The notes beneath the pieces are model-generated. The model searched no databases and had not been told where the DNA came from. It saw only the letters and a program-made list of their open reading frames with translations. From Verrucomicrobiota bacterium (lineage in GTDB: Bacteria; Verrucomicrobiota; Verrucomicrobiia; Limisphaerales; SIBE01), in contig JAIPJX010000032.1 of assembly GCA_021733945.1 (NCBI GenBank), forward strand, positions 1-38,695: a stretch of DNA of 38,695 nt, given 5' to 3'. Shown here in pieces: positions 16,368 through 24,958 of the stretch. The position numbers and the translations under genes are program-made. Every line of letters begins with the position of its first letter. The stretch's first letter is position 1.

Positions 16368-18268
16368 AACCCACCCCCCGGGTTCCCAAACTTCGCACCC
16401 ACCCGGTCGTCCAATTCGCCCGCGTCCACTTCAATCCGGTAATCCCCCTTCATGTGGAGCCTGCCTTCAGTTCGATCCAGCCGGAATTCATCCGCCCGGT
16501 AGCGGCGTTCCCCCATCTGAATGGTCGGATTCCCCGACAGGACGGTGACTCCCTTGGCGACATCGTGCGTCACCCTGCCCCCGCGAGCCTCCACTCCGGG
16601 CTGTCTCAGCACCACGCCATCCTCGGCGGTGAGCTGCTCCACCCCCTGACCATCGGCTCCGAAAAACAACGCCAGCACGCTGCACATCAATTGACGGTCC
16701 ACCCCTTCGGAAAGATTGGCGTGGACCTGGTTCAGAAAAATAACCGACCCACGCCGGTAATACATCTTTCCCGCCGACACATGGATCAAGGGGGCTTTGC
16801 CTGTCGCAGGCAACCCGCTCACGCTTCCGGGGGATCCGATCCCAAGCTCCGGCCATCGATCTTCACCCGCTGCGAACTCCACAGCGACATTGCCGTCAGC
16901 CTGAATTCTTTGATTCTTCGGATCAAGAACCAACAGGTCCGCACTCCCGCTGCCCTCGGCGCTCTTCCAGCGCGGAGATCCCCGCACCACCATGGCCTTC
17001 CCAGGACCGCCGTAGTCGAATTCATCCCCAACGACGGACGTTTCGCCCTGCTCAAACCGGACATCACCCCGGGCCCGCAGCCCGGTGATTTCCCCGTTCT
17101 GCTCCGAAAAATCACCCTCCAACACATCGCAGTGGATCACCGGTTGCCCACCCAGCTCCACAATCACCGGCCCCTTAAAAACCGCGGAGCCCGATTTCTG
17201 CTCCAGTTCCCGGGACCGAATCACAACGGAACGTTCACCGCTTTCCGGTGCGTTGGGACCATTCGAAGTCTCCAGCCAGCCGAGTGATCCAAAACTTTCG
17301 GCCGGGAGTTTCACGGAGACTCCCCCCAACACCCGCAACTGACTGCGACCCAGGTCCACCACCACCGAATCCCCGGTTCCTTCCCGGTTGAACGCCTTCC
17401 AGGTCGCGTCGCCGCTCAAGGTCACCACTTCGTCGCGAACCGAATAGATCGCCTCCTGACTGCCGGTCTGAATCTTCGCATCCGCAAACCGCACTGCGTC
17501 CTGCGCCACAATGCGCCGCAATCCCCCGCCCGATTCCCCGAACTCCACGGTCAGGGACTTGCAGGTGAGTGTCCGATCCAAATCACGCGCCTGCACGGCA
17601 CCCGTAAACACGGCCCGATTCCCCGCCAGATTCAGTCCGGACGCACGGATCTCAATCGTCCCCTCCGCACCGGCCGGAGGTTCCGTCACCCTCGCTCCAA
17701 CGGTTGGCTCCTCACCGTCCAACCGCCCTCCCGCAAGCGTTCGCGGATCCAGACGACTCTTGCGCAGAACGGTCTGGACCGCATTTGAAATCGTCAGACG
17801 CGAATCGGCACCAGTCCATCGAAATCCGACCCCCTTGACGGAAACACCCCCATCGGCGGAGCTTACCGTAAGCGTCCCCGAAGACCACGCCTCCCGGATT
17901 TGGGGATCATAAAGGCATTGTTCCGCCTCCACGATCAGATCCTTTTCGGTGCCCCTGTAGATTTCCACGGAAACTCCGCTGAGATCCATCACGGACCCCT
18001 TCAACAATCGACCCGTTTTGCCGCGGATCACCGTCTTTTTCCCCTGATCATCCGTGATGGGTGCCACGAAATCGGTCACCTCCGCGGTCACCCCCTCCTG
18101 AGCACCGCACGCATCAGGCACGAGCGGAGAGACCCAGACCACCCAGAGAACCATCCACCATCGATGGCCACCCACTCCGTTGCTGCGCGTCGAACGACCG
18201 ATGCGTCGGGTTCGTGAATTTAGAAATTTTTCCATCAATCGCCTGCCTGACTCTGAAGCACCCCTCAT
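16364..18268 (-). CDS. LptC/LptA-like (OstA-domain) LPS transport protein
   Basis: 634 residues. A basic stretch then a hydrophobic segment (about 37-53, WWMVLWVVWVSPLV) acts as a signal or anchor. The rest is repetitive beta structure of the LptA/OstA type: an LptC-like part with ITDDQGKKTVIRGKTGRLLKG, then several 'V-x-x-G-D-x-x-x-Y' repeats such as SQEAIYSVRDEVVTLSGDATWK and ARGDVRFEQGETSVVGDEFDYG. It presumably forms part of the periplasmic bridge carrying LPS from LptB2FG to LptD. At three times the length of E. coli LptA or LptC it may do both jobs; that is inference. Its ATG overlaps the kdsA stop (ATGA) and its stop overlaps lptB. An internal ATG at 18235 is an alternative start. Confidence 0.82.
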   Translation of the reverse strand: MRGASESGRRLMEKFLNSRTRRIGRSTRSNGVGGHRWWMVLWVVWVSPLVPDACGAQEGVTAEVTDFVAPITDDQGKKTVIRGKTGRLLKGSVMDLSGVSVEIYRGTEKDLIVEAEQCLYDPQIREAWSSGTLTVSSADGGVSVKGVGFRWTGADSRLTISNAVQTVLRKSRLDPRTLAGGRLDGEEPTVGARVTEPPAGAEGTIEIRASGLNLAGNRAVFTGAVQARDLDRTLTCKSLTVEFGESGGGLRRIVAQDAVRFADAKIQTGSQEAIYSVRDEVVTLSGDATWKAFNREGTGDSVVVDLGRSQLRVLGGVSVKLPAESFGSLGWLETSNGPNAPESGERSVVIRSRELEQKSGSAVFKGPVIVELGGQPVIHCDVLEGDFSEQNGEITGLRARGDVRFEQGETSVVGDEFDYGGPGKAMVVRGSPRWKSAEGSGSADLLVLDPKNQRIQADGNVAVEFAAGEDRWPELGIGSPGSVSGLPATGKAPLIHVSAGKMYYRRGSVIFLNQVHANLSEGVDRQLMCSVLALFFGADGQGVEQLTAEDGVVLRQPGVEARGGRVTHDVAKGVTVLSGNPTIQMGERRYRADEFRLDRTEGRLHMKGDYRIEVDAGELDDRVGAKFGNPGGGL

Positions 18269-19086
18269 CGCCGCACCGCCTCGTGCACCCGGACCAACCC
18301 CTCCAGAACACGCGGCATCTGCCGCAATGGAATCATGTTCGGCCCGTCGCTCATGGCCTTGTCCGGATCCGGATGCGTTTCGATGAACACCCCGTCGGCA
18401 CCTGCCGCCACGGCGCTCCGCGCCAACACAGGCGCATATTCCCGTTGTCCGCCCGAACGATCCCCGCCCGCACCGGGAAGCTGCACCGAATGGGTCGCGT
18501 CAAAAATCACAGGGAACCCAAATTGTTTCATGATGGCGATCGAACGCATGTCGACCACGAGATTGTTGTAACCGAACGTAGTGCCGCGCTCCGTCAGGAG
18601 CAACTGCCGACCTCCCGACCTGGCCGCCTTGCGCACCACCTGCTCCATCTCCAGCGGGGAAAGAAACTGCCCCTTCTTCACGTTCACGATCTTTCCCGTC
18701 GCCACCGCCGCCTCGATCAGGTCCGTCTGCCGACACAGAAATGCCGGAATCTGAAGCACATCGACCACCTCCCCCGCCTGAACCGCCTCCTCCACCGAAT
18801 GCACATCCGTGAGCACGGGCACTCCGAACTCAGACCGTATCCTGGCCAGTGTCTCAAGGCCCGCCGCAATGCCCGGACCTCGGAACGATTCGGAAGAGGA
18901 CCGGTTGGCCTTGTCGTAACTCGCTTTAAAAATGAAATTCACCCCGGCACTCTGGCAGCTTTTCTGAAGGGTGCGGGCAATACGACGACACAGGCCTTCA
19001 TCCTCGATCACACACGGTCCGGCGATCAGGCTCAACCGGCGTGGGTCATTGAAAGCTTTCCAAGTTTTGGTAAATCCACTCGACAC
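18265..19086 (-). CDS. kdsA: 3-deoxy-8-phosphooctulonate synthase
   Basis: Condenses PEP with arabinose 5-phosphate to Kdo 8-phosphate for the LPS core. 273 residues of a TIM barrel with IAGPCVIED (21-29), FKASYDKANRSS, VKKGQFLSP, RGTTFGYNNLVVDMRS and DATHSVQLPG. Cys25 in AGPC stands where the metal-independent E. coli enzyme has Asn, so this should be the metal-dependent class, as in Aquifex. The start is GTG 19086 after AGAAGGGAT, a reasonable ribosome site. It leads directly, by a 4-bp overlap, into the LPS export genes. Confidence 0.96.
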   Translation of the reverse strand: MSSGFTKTWKAFNDPRRLSLIAGPCVIEDEGLCRRIARTLQKSCQSAGVNFIFKASYDKANRSSSESFRGPGIAAGLETLARIRSEFGVPVLTDVHSVEEAVQAGEVVDVLQIPAFLCRQTDLIEAAVATGKIVNVKKGQFLSPLEMEQVVRKAARSGGRQLLLTERGTTFGYNNLVVDMRSIAIMKQFGFPVIFDATHSVQLPGAGGDRSGGQREYAPVLARSAVAAGADGVFIETHPDPDKAMSDGPNMIPLRQMPRVLEGLVRVHEAVRR

Positions 19087-19154
19087 AGATCCCTTCTACC
19101 AGCCCAGCCCATGGATGTAAACGCCCACCCTCACGCGGCCAGAGAACCCATGAA

Positions 19155-19979
19155 TCACACAAAAAACGGATTGTGCGCCATTTCCTCCGCAACCGTGGTG
19201 ACCGGTCCGTGTCCGGGACAGATGACCGTACCGCCGGGCAGACTGAAGATTTCCTTCCGTATGGCGCTCTTGGCAAGTTCTGCAAATTCGCGTGCTCCTC
19301 CAATCGACCCGGCAAAAATGGCGTCCCCGACCACAGCCACCGGCATTCGATCTCCAGGAAACCCCTGAATCACATACGTCACCCCATCGTCCGCATGCCC
19401 CGGAGTCGACCTGTTTTCGATCGAAAGCCCGCCCAGAACGATCGGCACGCCGCGCTGGTTCCGTTGCTCCTGCGGCGCCGCTTTTGAATCCGAATGCAAT
19501 TGAATCGCCGGGAAACGCTTCCGAATCGGAGCCAGCGCCTCAATATGGTCGTGGTGCGAATGGGTGATGAACAAATGCCTCGGCGTCAATTGAAGCGTCT
19601 CGACGGCTTCGAACATCGGTGCCGCGTCAAAACCCGTATCAAAAAACGCCGCCTCCCGCGCCTGGTCATCCCAGACCAGAAATGCGTTCACGCTGAAGTT
19701 GGCTCCTTGTGTCGTGATTTTTTGAAGCCCCTTCCACAGCCCCAGGTCAATCGGGGCCGGAGCCCAACCCCGCGCAATTTGCCCGAGTTTGGCACCGCTC
19801 AACCCAAGCAACGCACCAAGAGCCTCGAAATCGACGGAGCCACGAACGTTTCCCGTCTCTTCCAACGTTTCATACTCGCGAGGACTCAATCCGGCCGCAC
19901 GGGCCGCCTGATCGACCGTGGCCCCGGCCGAACGCCGGGCTTTCGCGATAACATCCCCGCAATGGTCTTCCAAGCTCAT
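19155..19979 (-). CDS. HTH domain fused to metallo-beta-lactamase-fold hydrolase
   Basis: 274 residues. About residues 10-70 look like an XRE-type helix-turn-helix (ARRSAGATVDQAARAAGLSP, then EYETLEETGN). About residues 85-270 form a glyoxalase II-like metallo-beta-lactamase domain with THSHHDH (139-145), the later His in TPGHADDG, Asp in VVGDAIFAGS and the final His in CPGHGP, so all usual metal ligands are present. It is the first gene before kdsA, 68 bases upstream. The substrate is unknown; a metabolite- or metal-sensing hydrolase is one idea. The start ATG at 19979 has no clear ribosome site. It diverges from the TPR lipoprotein gene. Confidence 0.8.
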   Translation of the reverse strand: MSLEDHCGDVIAKARRSAGATVDQAARAAGLSPREYETLEETGNVRGSVDFEALGALLGLSGAKLGQIARGWAPAPIDLGLWKGLQKITTQGANFSVNAFLVWDDQAREAAFFDTGFDAAPMFEAVETLQLTPRHLFITHSHHDHIEALAPIRKRFPAIQLHSDSKAAPQEQRNQRGVPIVLGGLSIENRSTPGHADDGVTYVIQGFPGDRMPVAVVGDAIFAGSIGGAREFAELAKSAIRKEIFSLPGGTVICPGHGPVTTVAEEMAHNPFFV

Positions 19980-20007
19980 GGTCCGTCATACTTATCAACC
20001 CTCCACG

Positions 20008-20024
20008 GCAATCGCAATCGCAAT
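20008..20024 (+). repeat. Short tandem repeat in divergent promoter region
   Basis: Two copies of GCAATC plus a partial third (GCAAT) lie between the divergent HTH-hydrolase and TPR lipoprotein genes, just upstream of the latter's -35 box. It may be a binding site for a regulator or a chance microsatellite. Confidence 0.4.
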
Positions 20025-20032
20025 AAGCATTG

Positions 20033-20061
20033 TTGTCCACCGCACGGCCCTCTGTTAGGTT
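20033..20061 (+). promoter_or_regulatory. TPR lipoprotein promoter, predicted leaderless start
   Basis: TTGTCC (20033-20038), 17-base spacer, TAGGTT (20056-20061), then 6 bases to GTG at 20068. The -35 matches consensus at 4/6 and the -10 at 3/6. The geometry equals that of lpxC-fabZ, and no Shine-Dalgarno sequence fits the GTG. Confidence 0.5.
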
Positions 20062-20067
20062 CTCTCC

Positions 20068-21030
20068 GTGAAAAAACGAATGTTCGCAGTGGTCTGGCCG
20101 GTTGCCCTGGGCACCCTGTTGATTGCCTGTGTACATCCGAAACCGACCACCGGGACCAGATCGAGCCCCATCGCCCCGGACCCCGTCGAGCAGGAATACC
20201 TCAAACTGCTGGCTCAGGACGACGCCGCCCAGACGGACGCCGATCGATGGATCCGGGAGGCCGGCGCGTTCGACTCCGCAGGGGCCGGCGGATCCAGGGA
20301 AACGCTCATCGCCCGCATCGACGCCCGGTTCGATCAGATCCGAAAGGACTACACCGGCTTTTTGGACAGACATCCGAATCACGCCCGAGCCCGGTTGGCT
20401 TACGGCAGCTTTCTCAACGAGACCCGGGATGAAGCAGGTGCCGTGACCCAGTGGGAACGCGCACGGGAGATCGATCCCACGAACCCCGCAGCCTGGAATA
20501 ATCTGGCCAACCATTACGGCCACCGCGGACCGGTCAAAAAGGCGTTCGAATACTACGAACGCGCCATCGAACTGGACCCCGGCGAACCCACCTACCTTCA
20601 GAACCTGGCCACCACCACGTATCTGTTTCGCAAGGACGCACGCGAACATTACGGCATCACCGAGCAGGAGGTGTTTGACCGGGCGCTGGAGCTTTACCGC
20701 CGGGCCCTGGCACTTGACCCCGAAAATTTCCCACTGGCTACGGACTACGCACAAACCTTCTACGGCATTCGACCGCTTCGGACCGAGGAAGCGCTCCGCG
20801 CCTGGAATCAGGCTCTCAAACTCGCCCACGACCAAATCGAACGGGACGGCATCCACCTGCACATTGCCCGAATCCAACTGCTCTCGGGCGATCTTGAACA
20901 GGCCCGATCCCACATCGGCATCGTCACCAATCAAATGTACCAGACCCTCAAGGAACGCCTCACCCGCAATCTCCAGGAGAAGGAAACCAACCCCACCCCG
21001 ACAGAGGCACCCGGGACTGGCACGAATTGA
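20068..21030 (+). CDS. TPR-repeat lipoprotein
   Basis: 320 residues. The N-terminus MKKRMFAVVWPVALGTLLIAC is a lipoprotein signal with Cys21 as the lipidated residue. Tetratricopeptide repeats follow, for example HARARLAYGSFLNETRD, PAAWNNLANHYGHRG and KAFEYYERAIELDPGEP, then RALELYRRALALDPEN. This is a periplasmic or outer-membrane scaffold for protein contacts; the partner is unknown. The start is GTG 20068. The next gene, also a lipoprotein, begins 26 bases downstream and is probably co-transcribed. The C-terminal 20 residues are Thr/Pro/Glu-rich and look disordered. Confidence 0.85.
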   Translation: MKKRMFAVVWPVALGTLLIACVHPKPTTGTRSSPIAPDPVEQEYLKLLAQDDAAQTDADRWIREAGAFDSAGAGGSRETLIARIDARFDQIRKDYTGFLDRHPNHARARLAYGSFLNETRDEAGAVTQWERAREIDPTNPAAWNNLANHYGHRGPVKKAFEYYERAIELDPGEPTYLQNLATTTYLFRKDAREHYGITEQEVFDRALELYRRALALDPENFPLATDYAQTFYGIRPLRTEEALRAWNQALKLAHDQIERDGIHLHIARIQLLSGDLEQARSHIGIVTNQMYQTLKERLTRNLQEKETNPTPTEAPGTGTN

Positions 21031-21056
21031 AGCGCCACCCAATCAAAGGAATCAGA

Positions 21057-21680
21057 ATGCGTTTACCACCAGCGGCTTGCCGCCTCACCCACACTCGTTC
21101 AGCCCGCATCGGGATCAAACCCGGCCTCGGCTCGATCCTGACGGCCCTCATGCTGCTCGCCCTGCTTCCCGGGTGCCAGCACACCTATCAGGAGACTCGC
21201 GTCGAATCCTCCAAACCCCGCCAGCAACTGGATGCCAACGCCATTGCTTATGTCTCCATTCCTCCGGATGCCAAACTCCGCAAGGGCTTCGCGGAGAATT
21301 CGGGGAAGGTCACGGCGAATGCCGTGCGCGAAGCATTTGCCCGGTACTTTAAACGGGTGTATGTGGGCCGCCGCATCGAAACCTTCGAGGAAGGCCTCGC
21401 CAGCGCCCGCTCCTATCAATGGAGCTATTTCATCTATCCGGTGATTCTCCGCTGGGAAGATCGCGCCACGGAAACCAGCGGTCGGCGCGACCTGCTCGAA
21501 TTACAGATGAGAGTCGTCGACACCGCCACGGGGGAGGTGCTCGACACCACCGTTCTCAAGGGCCGAAGCCGATGGATGAACGACGGGGGGGATACACCGG
21601 CGGATCTCATCGCAGAACCGGTCAAGGATTATGCCGCCTCCTTCTTCAATCCGATGGCCACACCCTCCTCACTCCGCTGA
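21057..21680 (+). CDS. DUF4823-like lipoprotein
   Basis: 207 residues with a hydrophobic signal and lipobox LLPGC (Cys40). The body has IAYVSIPPDAKLRKGFAENSGK, then VREAFARYFKRV, YFIYPVILRWEDRATETSGRRD and TGEVLDTTVLKGRSRW followed by a PVKDYAASF end, which fits my memory of the DUF4823 family of uncharacterised lipoproteins. The chosen ATG at 21057 follows AAAGGAATCAGA, a fair ribosome site; a TTG at 21027 overlapping the upstream gene is less likely. The first 20 residues are unusually long for a signal peptide. Probably in the outer membrane; function unknown. Confidence 0.75.
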   Translation: MRLPPAACRLTHTRSARIGIKPGLGSILTALMLLALLPGCQHTYQETRVESSKPRQQLDANAIAYVSIPPDAKLRKGFAENSGKVTANAVREAFARYFKRVYVGRRIETFEEGLASARSYQWSYFIYPVILRWEDRATETSGRRDLLELQMRVVDTATGEVLDTTVLKGRSRWMNDGGDTPADLIAEPVKDYAASFFNPMATPSSLR

Positions 21681-21693
21681 CCATCGCTGCCGC

Positions 21694-21736
21694 CCCGGGG
21701 CTCCGAAGGATCCGCGAATCCTTCAGGGCTCCCGGG
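21694..21736. terminator. Hairpin between convergent genes
   Basis: GAAGGAT-ccgcga-ATCCTTC (21705-21724) is a perfect 7-bp stem, flanked by CCCGGG on both sides (21694-21699 and 21731-21736), which can pair as an outer stem. There is no T run on either strand. It lies exactly between the converging lipoprotein and phosphatase genes, so it may slow or end transcription from both sides. Confidence 0.4.
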
Positions 21737-23734
21737 TCATAGCTTGACTTCCATTCCCACCAGGCAGACGTCATCTGCCAGCGCACCATTTTCCGAGGCT
21801 CCCTTCACCTCGGCGACCAGTTCATCAAAAATCACTTCGACCGGCAGGTGCAGACGCTTTTGCACCGCACCCAGGAGCCAGTCCGGATCATACGCATCCT
21901 CGTTGGGGCCGCTGACATCGTACAGTCCGTCGGTGAACAGAAGGAACACATCCTCCGGCCCCATCGTCATCTCCGCGCTCGGATAGGTCGTCGCGTCAAA
22001 CAACCCGAGCGCCGGATTCGATTTTTTCCCGAAGTTGTTCAAGAGGTGCACCTCGTTGGTGGAACGGCGCAGAACCAGCGGTTTGGGGTGTCCGGCGTTG
22101 GCGTACCGAACCACTCGCGATTCAAGATCCACCACCAGATAAAACGCCGTCGTAAACAACGGAGTCCTCGACTCGCGCAGAATGATCCGCAGATCGCGGT
22201 TGAGTTGCGAGAGCAACTGACCCGGATCCATCGCCAGTGGCGTCAACTCCTCCACCAGGGCACGCACAATCGCCGTCACCAGGGCCGACTGGACACCGTG
22301 CCCCATGACGTCACATACAAACACCCCGGCCTTTGTGTTCGACAGGGCCAGCACGTTGAAAAAATCACCTCCCACCGCTCCGCTGGGAATATACCGGTGA
22401 CAGAACTCAAGAGCATTCTTTTCAGGATCGCCGGGCTTCGGAAAACAGGGGTAACTCTGGGGAATGATCGCCTGCTGAATTTCCCGGGCCATATGGAGGT
22501 CCTCCTCCATTTGCTCGTTCTTGAGGCGAAGCTCCTCACGACTTCGGGCCAGTTCCAGATTGGCCTTGCGGGCGGCCTCCTCCGCTCTCCGTTTCTCGGT
22601 GATGTCCCAAAATATCCCCTGCAATCCAATGATGTTTCCGTCCGCATCGTGCACCGGACTCTTGACCACGTTCACGTAAAGTTTCTCGCCATACGGCGGC
22701 TGATACTCCTCCACCGTCTCGAACGGTTCTCCGGTCTCCATCACCCTCCGATCATCCTGCTGGTATTTCGTGGCGAGTTCGGCCGGAAAAAAATCAAAAT
22801 CGGTGCGCCCCAGAATCTCCTCCAGAGGCCGCCCAAGGGTCGCGCAAAACCGGTGGTTGGCGAAGGTGAACCGCTCCTGGAGATCCTTGCGAAGGATGTT
22901 CTGCGGCAGGTTTTCAACCAACGAATGATACAATGCCTCCGAATCCCGGATCTGTTGCTCCGCCCTTTTCCGCGCGGTAATATCCTGGACCGTGCCTTCG
23001 TAGAACAACAGCCGGTGATCCGCCCCCCTGACCGCCCGCACATTCTCCGAGATCCAGATGACCGTTCCATCCCTGCGCCGGACCTCGGACTCAAAATCGG
23101 TCACCACGTCATTCTGGTCCATCAGACGCACAAAATCAGCACGGCGCCCCGGATTCACATAGAGCCGGGACCCCACATCGGTCAGGTTCCGAATCAGCTC
23201 CTCGGAGTCCGCGTAACCGTAGATCCGGGCCAGGGCCGAGTTGGCGCTCAGGTAATCGCCGTTGGCCGTCGTCTGAAAAATGCCTTCAACCGTGTTTTCG
23301 AAAATGCTCCGATACTTCTCCTCAGCCCGGTAGAGCGCCTCCTCAGCCCTGTGCCTCTCTATGGAATAGCGGATCGAACGCGCGAGCAGCGGGCTGTCGA
23401 TCTGCCCTTTGACCAGATGATCCTGAGCTCCCCGGTTCACCGCCCTCAACGCAAGGGCTTCGTCATCGAGACTGCTCAGCACAATGATCGGCACATGCGG
23501 TGCCCGCGCCCGCACCTTGTCGAAGCCTGCAAGCCCCTCACAGCCGGCCAACGACAAATCCAGCAGCACAATGTCGGTCCCCCCATGGGTCAACCGCTCC
23601 AGCCCCTCGGCAAGGTTCGGAACCCAGGTGACCTCAAACTTCACGCGGCTGGTTCCGGTCAGCATTCCCTCAATCACTCGAGCGAATTTCGAGACGTCTT
23701 CAACCAAAAGCAGTCGGATCGTTTCCTGTTCCAT
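21737..23734 (-). CDS. Response regulator with two PAS domains and SpoIIE-type PP2C phosphatase
   Basis: 665 residues. The REC domain (1-125) has Glu12-Asp13, phosphoacceptor Asp59 (VLLDLS) and Lys109. Two PAS/PAC modules follow (about 138-258 and 265-382, each ending in the QDITARKRAEQ / WDITEKRRAEE pattern). A coiled coil (about 383-420) leads to a PPM phosphatase (425-665) with GGDFF (Asp457), CDVMGHG (Asp474), TDGLYD and ALADDVCL. Such RsbU/SpoIIE-like enzymes dephosphorylate STAS anti-anti-sigma proteins, and a STAS gene lies at 31013. The ATG at 23734 is placed right before IRLLLVED; the open frame upstream overlaps galE and is not typical. Its own promoter lies at the galE stop. Confidence 0.92.
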   Translation of the reverse strand: MEQETIRLLLVEDVSKFARVIEGMLTGTSRVKFEVTWVPNLAEGLERLTHGGTDIVLLDLSLAGCEGLAGFDKVRARAPHVPIIVLSSLDDEALALRAVNRGAQDHLVKGQIDSPLLARSIRYSIERHRAEEALYRAEEKYRSIFENTVEGIFQTTANGDYLSANSALARIYGYADSEELIRNLTDVGSRLYVNPGRRADFVRLMDQNDVVTDFESEVRRRDGTVIWISENVRAVRGADHRLLFYEGTVQDITARKRAEQQIRDSEALYHSLVENLPQNILRKDLQERFTFANHRFCATLGRPLEEILGRTDFDFFPAELATKYQQDDRRVMETGEPFETVEEYQPPYGEKLYVNVVKSPVHDADGNIIGLQGIFWDITEKRRAEEAARKANLELARSREELRLKNEQMEEDLHMAREIQQAIIPQSYPCFPKPGDPEKNALEFCHRYIPSGAVGGDFFNVLALSNTKAGVFVCDVMGHGVQSALVTAIVRALVEELTPLAMDPGQLLSQLNRDLRIILRESRTPLFTTAFYLVVDLESRVVRYANAGHPKPLVLRRSTNEVHLLNNFGKKSNPALGLFDATTYPSAEMTMGPEDVFLLFTDGLYDVSGPNEDAYDPDWLLGAVQKRLHLPVEVIFDELVAEVKGASENGALADDVCLVGMEVKL

Positions 23735-23849
23735 AAAAGCGTTGCGCGTGAGGCGTGTCAGCGTCCAGCGCCGTCTGGCGCTTCGGATCGTCCGTTTGAA
23801 CCGGGTTTGCCGCGGGAAAATGCAGCATTGCTGACACGGCTCGCCTTCA

Positions 23850-23878
23850 AGAATAAAGACCGGGCCGCCTTCAGTCAA
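23850..23878 (-). promoter_or_regulatory. Promoter of the REC-PAS-PP2C gene
   Basis: Minus strand TTGACT (23878-23873, overlapping the galE stop), 17-base spacer, TATTCT (23855-23850). The -35 matches consensus at 5/6 and the -10 at 4/6. The leader would be about 108 bases and contains the hairpin AGCGCC-AGAC-GGCGCT (minus strand). Confidence 0.5.
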
Positions 23879-24842
23879 CGTATCCGCCGGGATTCCGCTG
23901 ATGCCAGTCCCAGGCGGTGGCAACAATTTCTTCAAGCTTCCGGAAACGCGGGTTCCACCCCAGCTCGCTGATCGCCTTTTCGGCACCCGCAACCAACTGC
24001 GGAGGATCCCCCTCACGCCGGGGCTTTTCAAGTGCCGGAATCGGAACCCCGCTGACCTGCTCGCACACCCGGATCACCTCACGAACCGAAAAACCCGTGC
24101 CGCTGCCCAGATTGAAAAAACCCGTCCTGCCCGATGTCAACGCCAGGATGTGCGCCTGGGCAAGGTCGCGCACGTGCACGTAGTCACGAACACAGGTCCC
24201 GTCCGGTGTCGGGTAATCGGTTCCCAGAATGTCGCAGGAGGCGGCCTGCCCCAGCGCAACCCTCAGAACATTCGGGATCAGATGGGTCTCCACCCGGTGA
24301 TGTTCCCCAAACCGCGCACCAGCCCCGGCGGCGTTGAAATAACGAAACGCCACAAATTCAAGCCCGTGGATCGATCGGTACCACGACAACATCTGCTCGA
24401 ACATGCGTTTGGATTCCCCATAGGCACTGATCGGACGCACCGGAAGGTCCTCGGTCATGGGCACCCGCTCCGGCGGTCCGTACACCGCGCAGGTCGAACT
24501 GAAAACAAACTTCCGGATCCCAAGGTCTACCACCGCGTCCAACAGATTCAGACCGCCGGCAACATTGATTCCAAAATACTTTCCAGGATCCCGCATCGAT
24601 TCGCCCACGAGCGCGGCGGCCCCAAAATGCACCACCCCTTCAGCCCGGGAATTCTTCAGGGCTGCGTGCACCCCCTCCCGATCGCGCACATCCCCCACCA
24701 CCAGATCCGCCCGCGGATCCACTGCCGACCGGTGCCCTTCACTCAGGTTGTCGAACACCGTTACGGAATGCCCCGCGTCGAGCAGCTCCTCGACGCAGTT
24801 CGAACCGATGTATCCCGCCCCGCCAGTTACAAAAACCCTCAT
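23871..24842 (-). CDS. galE: UDP-glucose 4-epimerase
   Basis: Interconverts UDP-glucose and UDP-galactose (or the GlcNAc forms) for LPS and polysaccharide synthesis. 323 residues of the extended SDR fold: GGAGYIG (7-13) binds NAD, FSSTCAVYG and YGESK give the Ser/Tyr/Lys catalytic set, and RYFNAAGA, CVRDYVHVRDLA and FNLGSG are GalE-specific. The ATG at 24842 (MRVFVTGGAGYIGS) is the natural start; a longer frame to 24908 adds atypical residues. It lies 116 bases after ilvB with no terminator between, and has a candidate promoter of its own. Confidence 0.95.
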   Translation of the reverse strand: MRVFVTGGAGYIGSNCVEELLDAGHSVTVFDNLSEGHRSAVDPRADLVVGDVRDREGVHAALKNSRAEGVVHFGAAALVGESMRDPGKYFGINVAGGLNLLDAVVDLGIRKFVFSSTCAVYGPPERVPMTEDLPVRPISAYGESKRMFEQMLSWYRSIHGLEFVAFRYFNAAGAGARFGEHHRVETHLIPNVLRVALGQAASCDILGTDYPTPDGTCVRDYVHVRDLAQAHILALTSGRTGFFNLGSGTGFSVREVIRVCEQVSGVPIPALEKPRREGDPPQLVAGAEKAISELGWNPRFRKLEEIVATAWDWHQRNPGGYVD

Positions 24843-24851
24843 TTCGGAAAA

Positions 24852-24880
24852 ATAGTCTTCAGAGCCGGCCACCTCAACAA
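24852..24880 (-). promoter_or_regulatory. Candidate galE promoter, near-leaderless
   Basis: Minus strand TTGTTG (24880-24875), 17-base spacer, GACTAT (24857-24852), then 9 bases to the galE ATG. Each hexamer matches at only 3/6, but spacing and distance to the start equal those of the lpxA box. No Shine-Dalgarno sequence is present. Confidence 0.4.
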
Positions 24881-24958
24881 GAAACCATCTCCGGTGCGGC
24901 CATCCCATCCCAACAAGTCCGGCAGTCTCTCATTCGCGGCGGCCCGGCCCCGGTGGGA

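Noticed and set aside
14955..16442. Plus-strand open frame of 495 codons opposite hprK and lptB
   Set aside because: It spans two real antisense genes and their spacer, with no domain of its own.
21848..23971. Plus-strand open frame of 707 codons opposite the REC-PAS-PP2C gene
   Set aside because: The antisense protein is complete and motif-rich; this frame is low in complexity and has no recognisable domain.
23734..24031. An N-terminal extension of the REC-PAS-PP2C protein by 99 residues
   Set aside because: It overlaps galE in another frame, is not domain-like, and the REC domain starts normally at the ATG at 23734.
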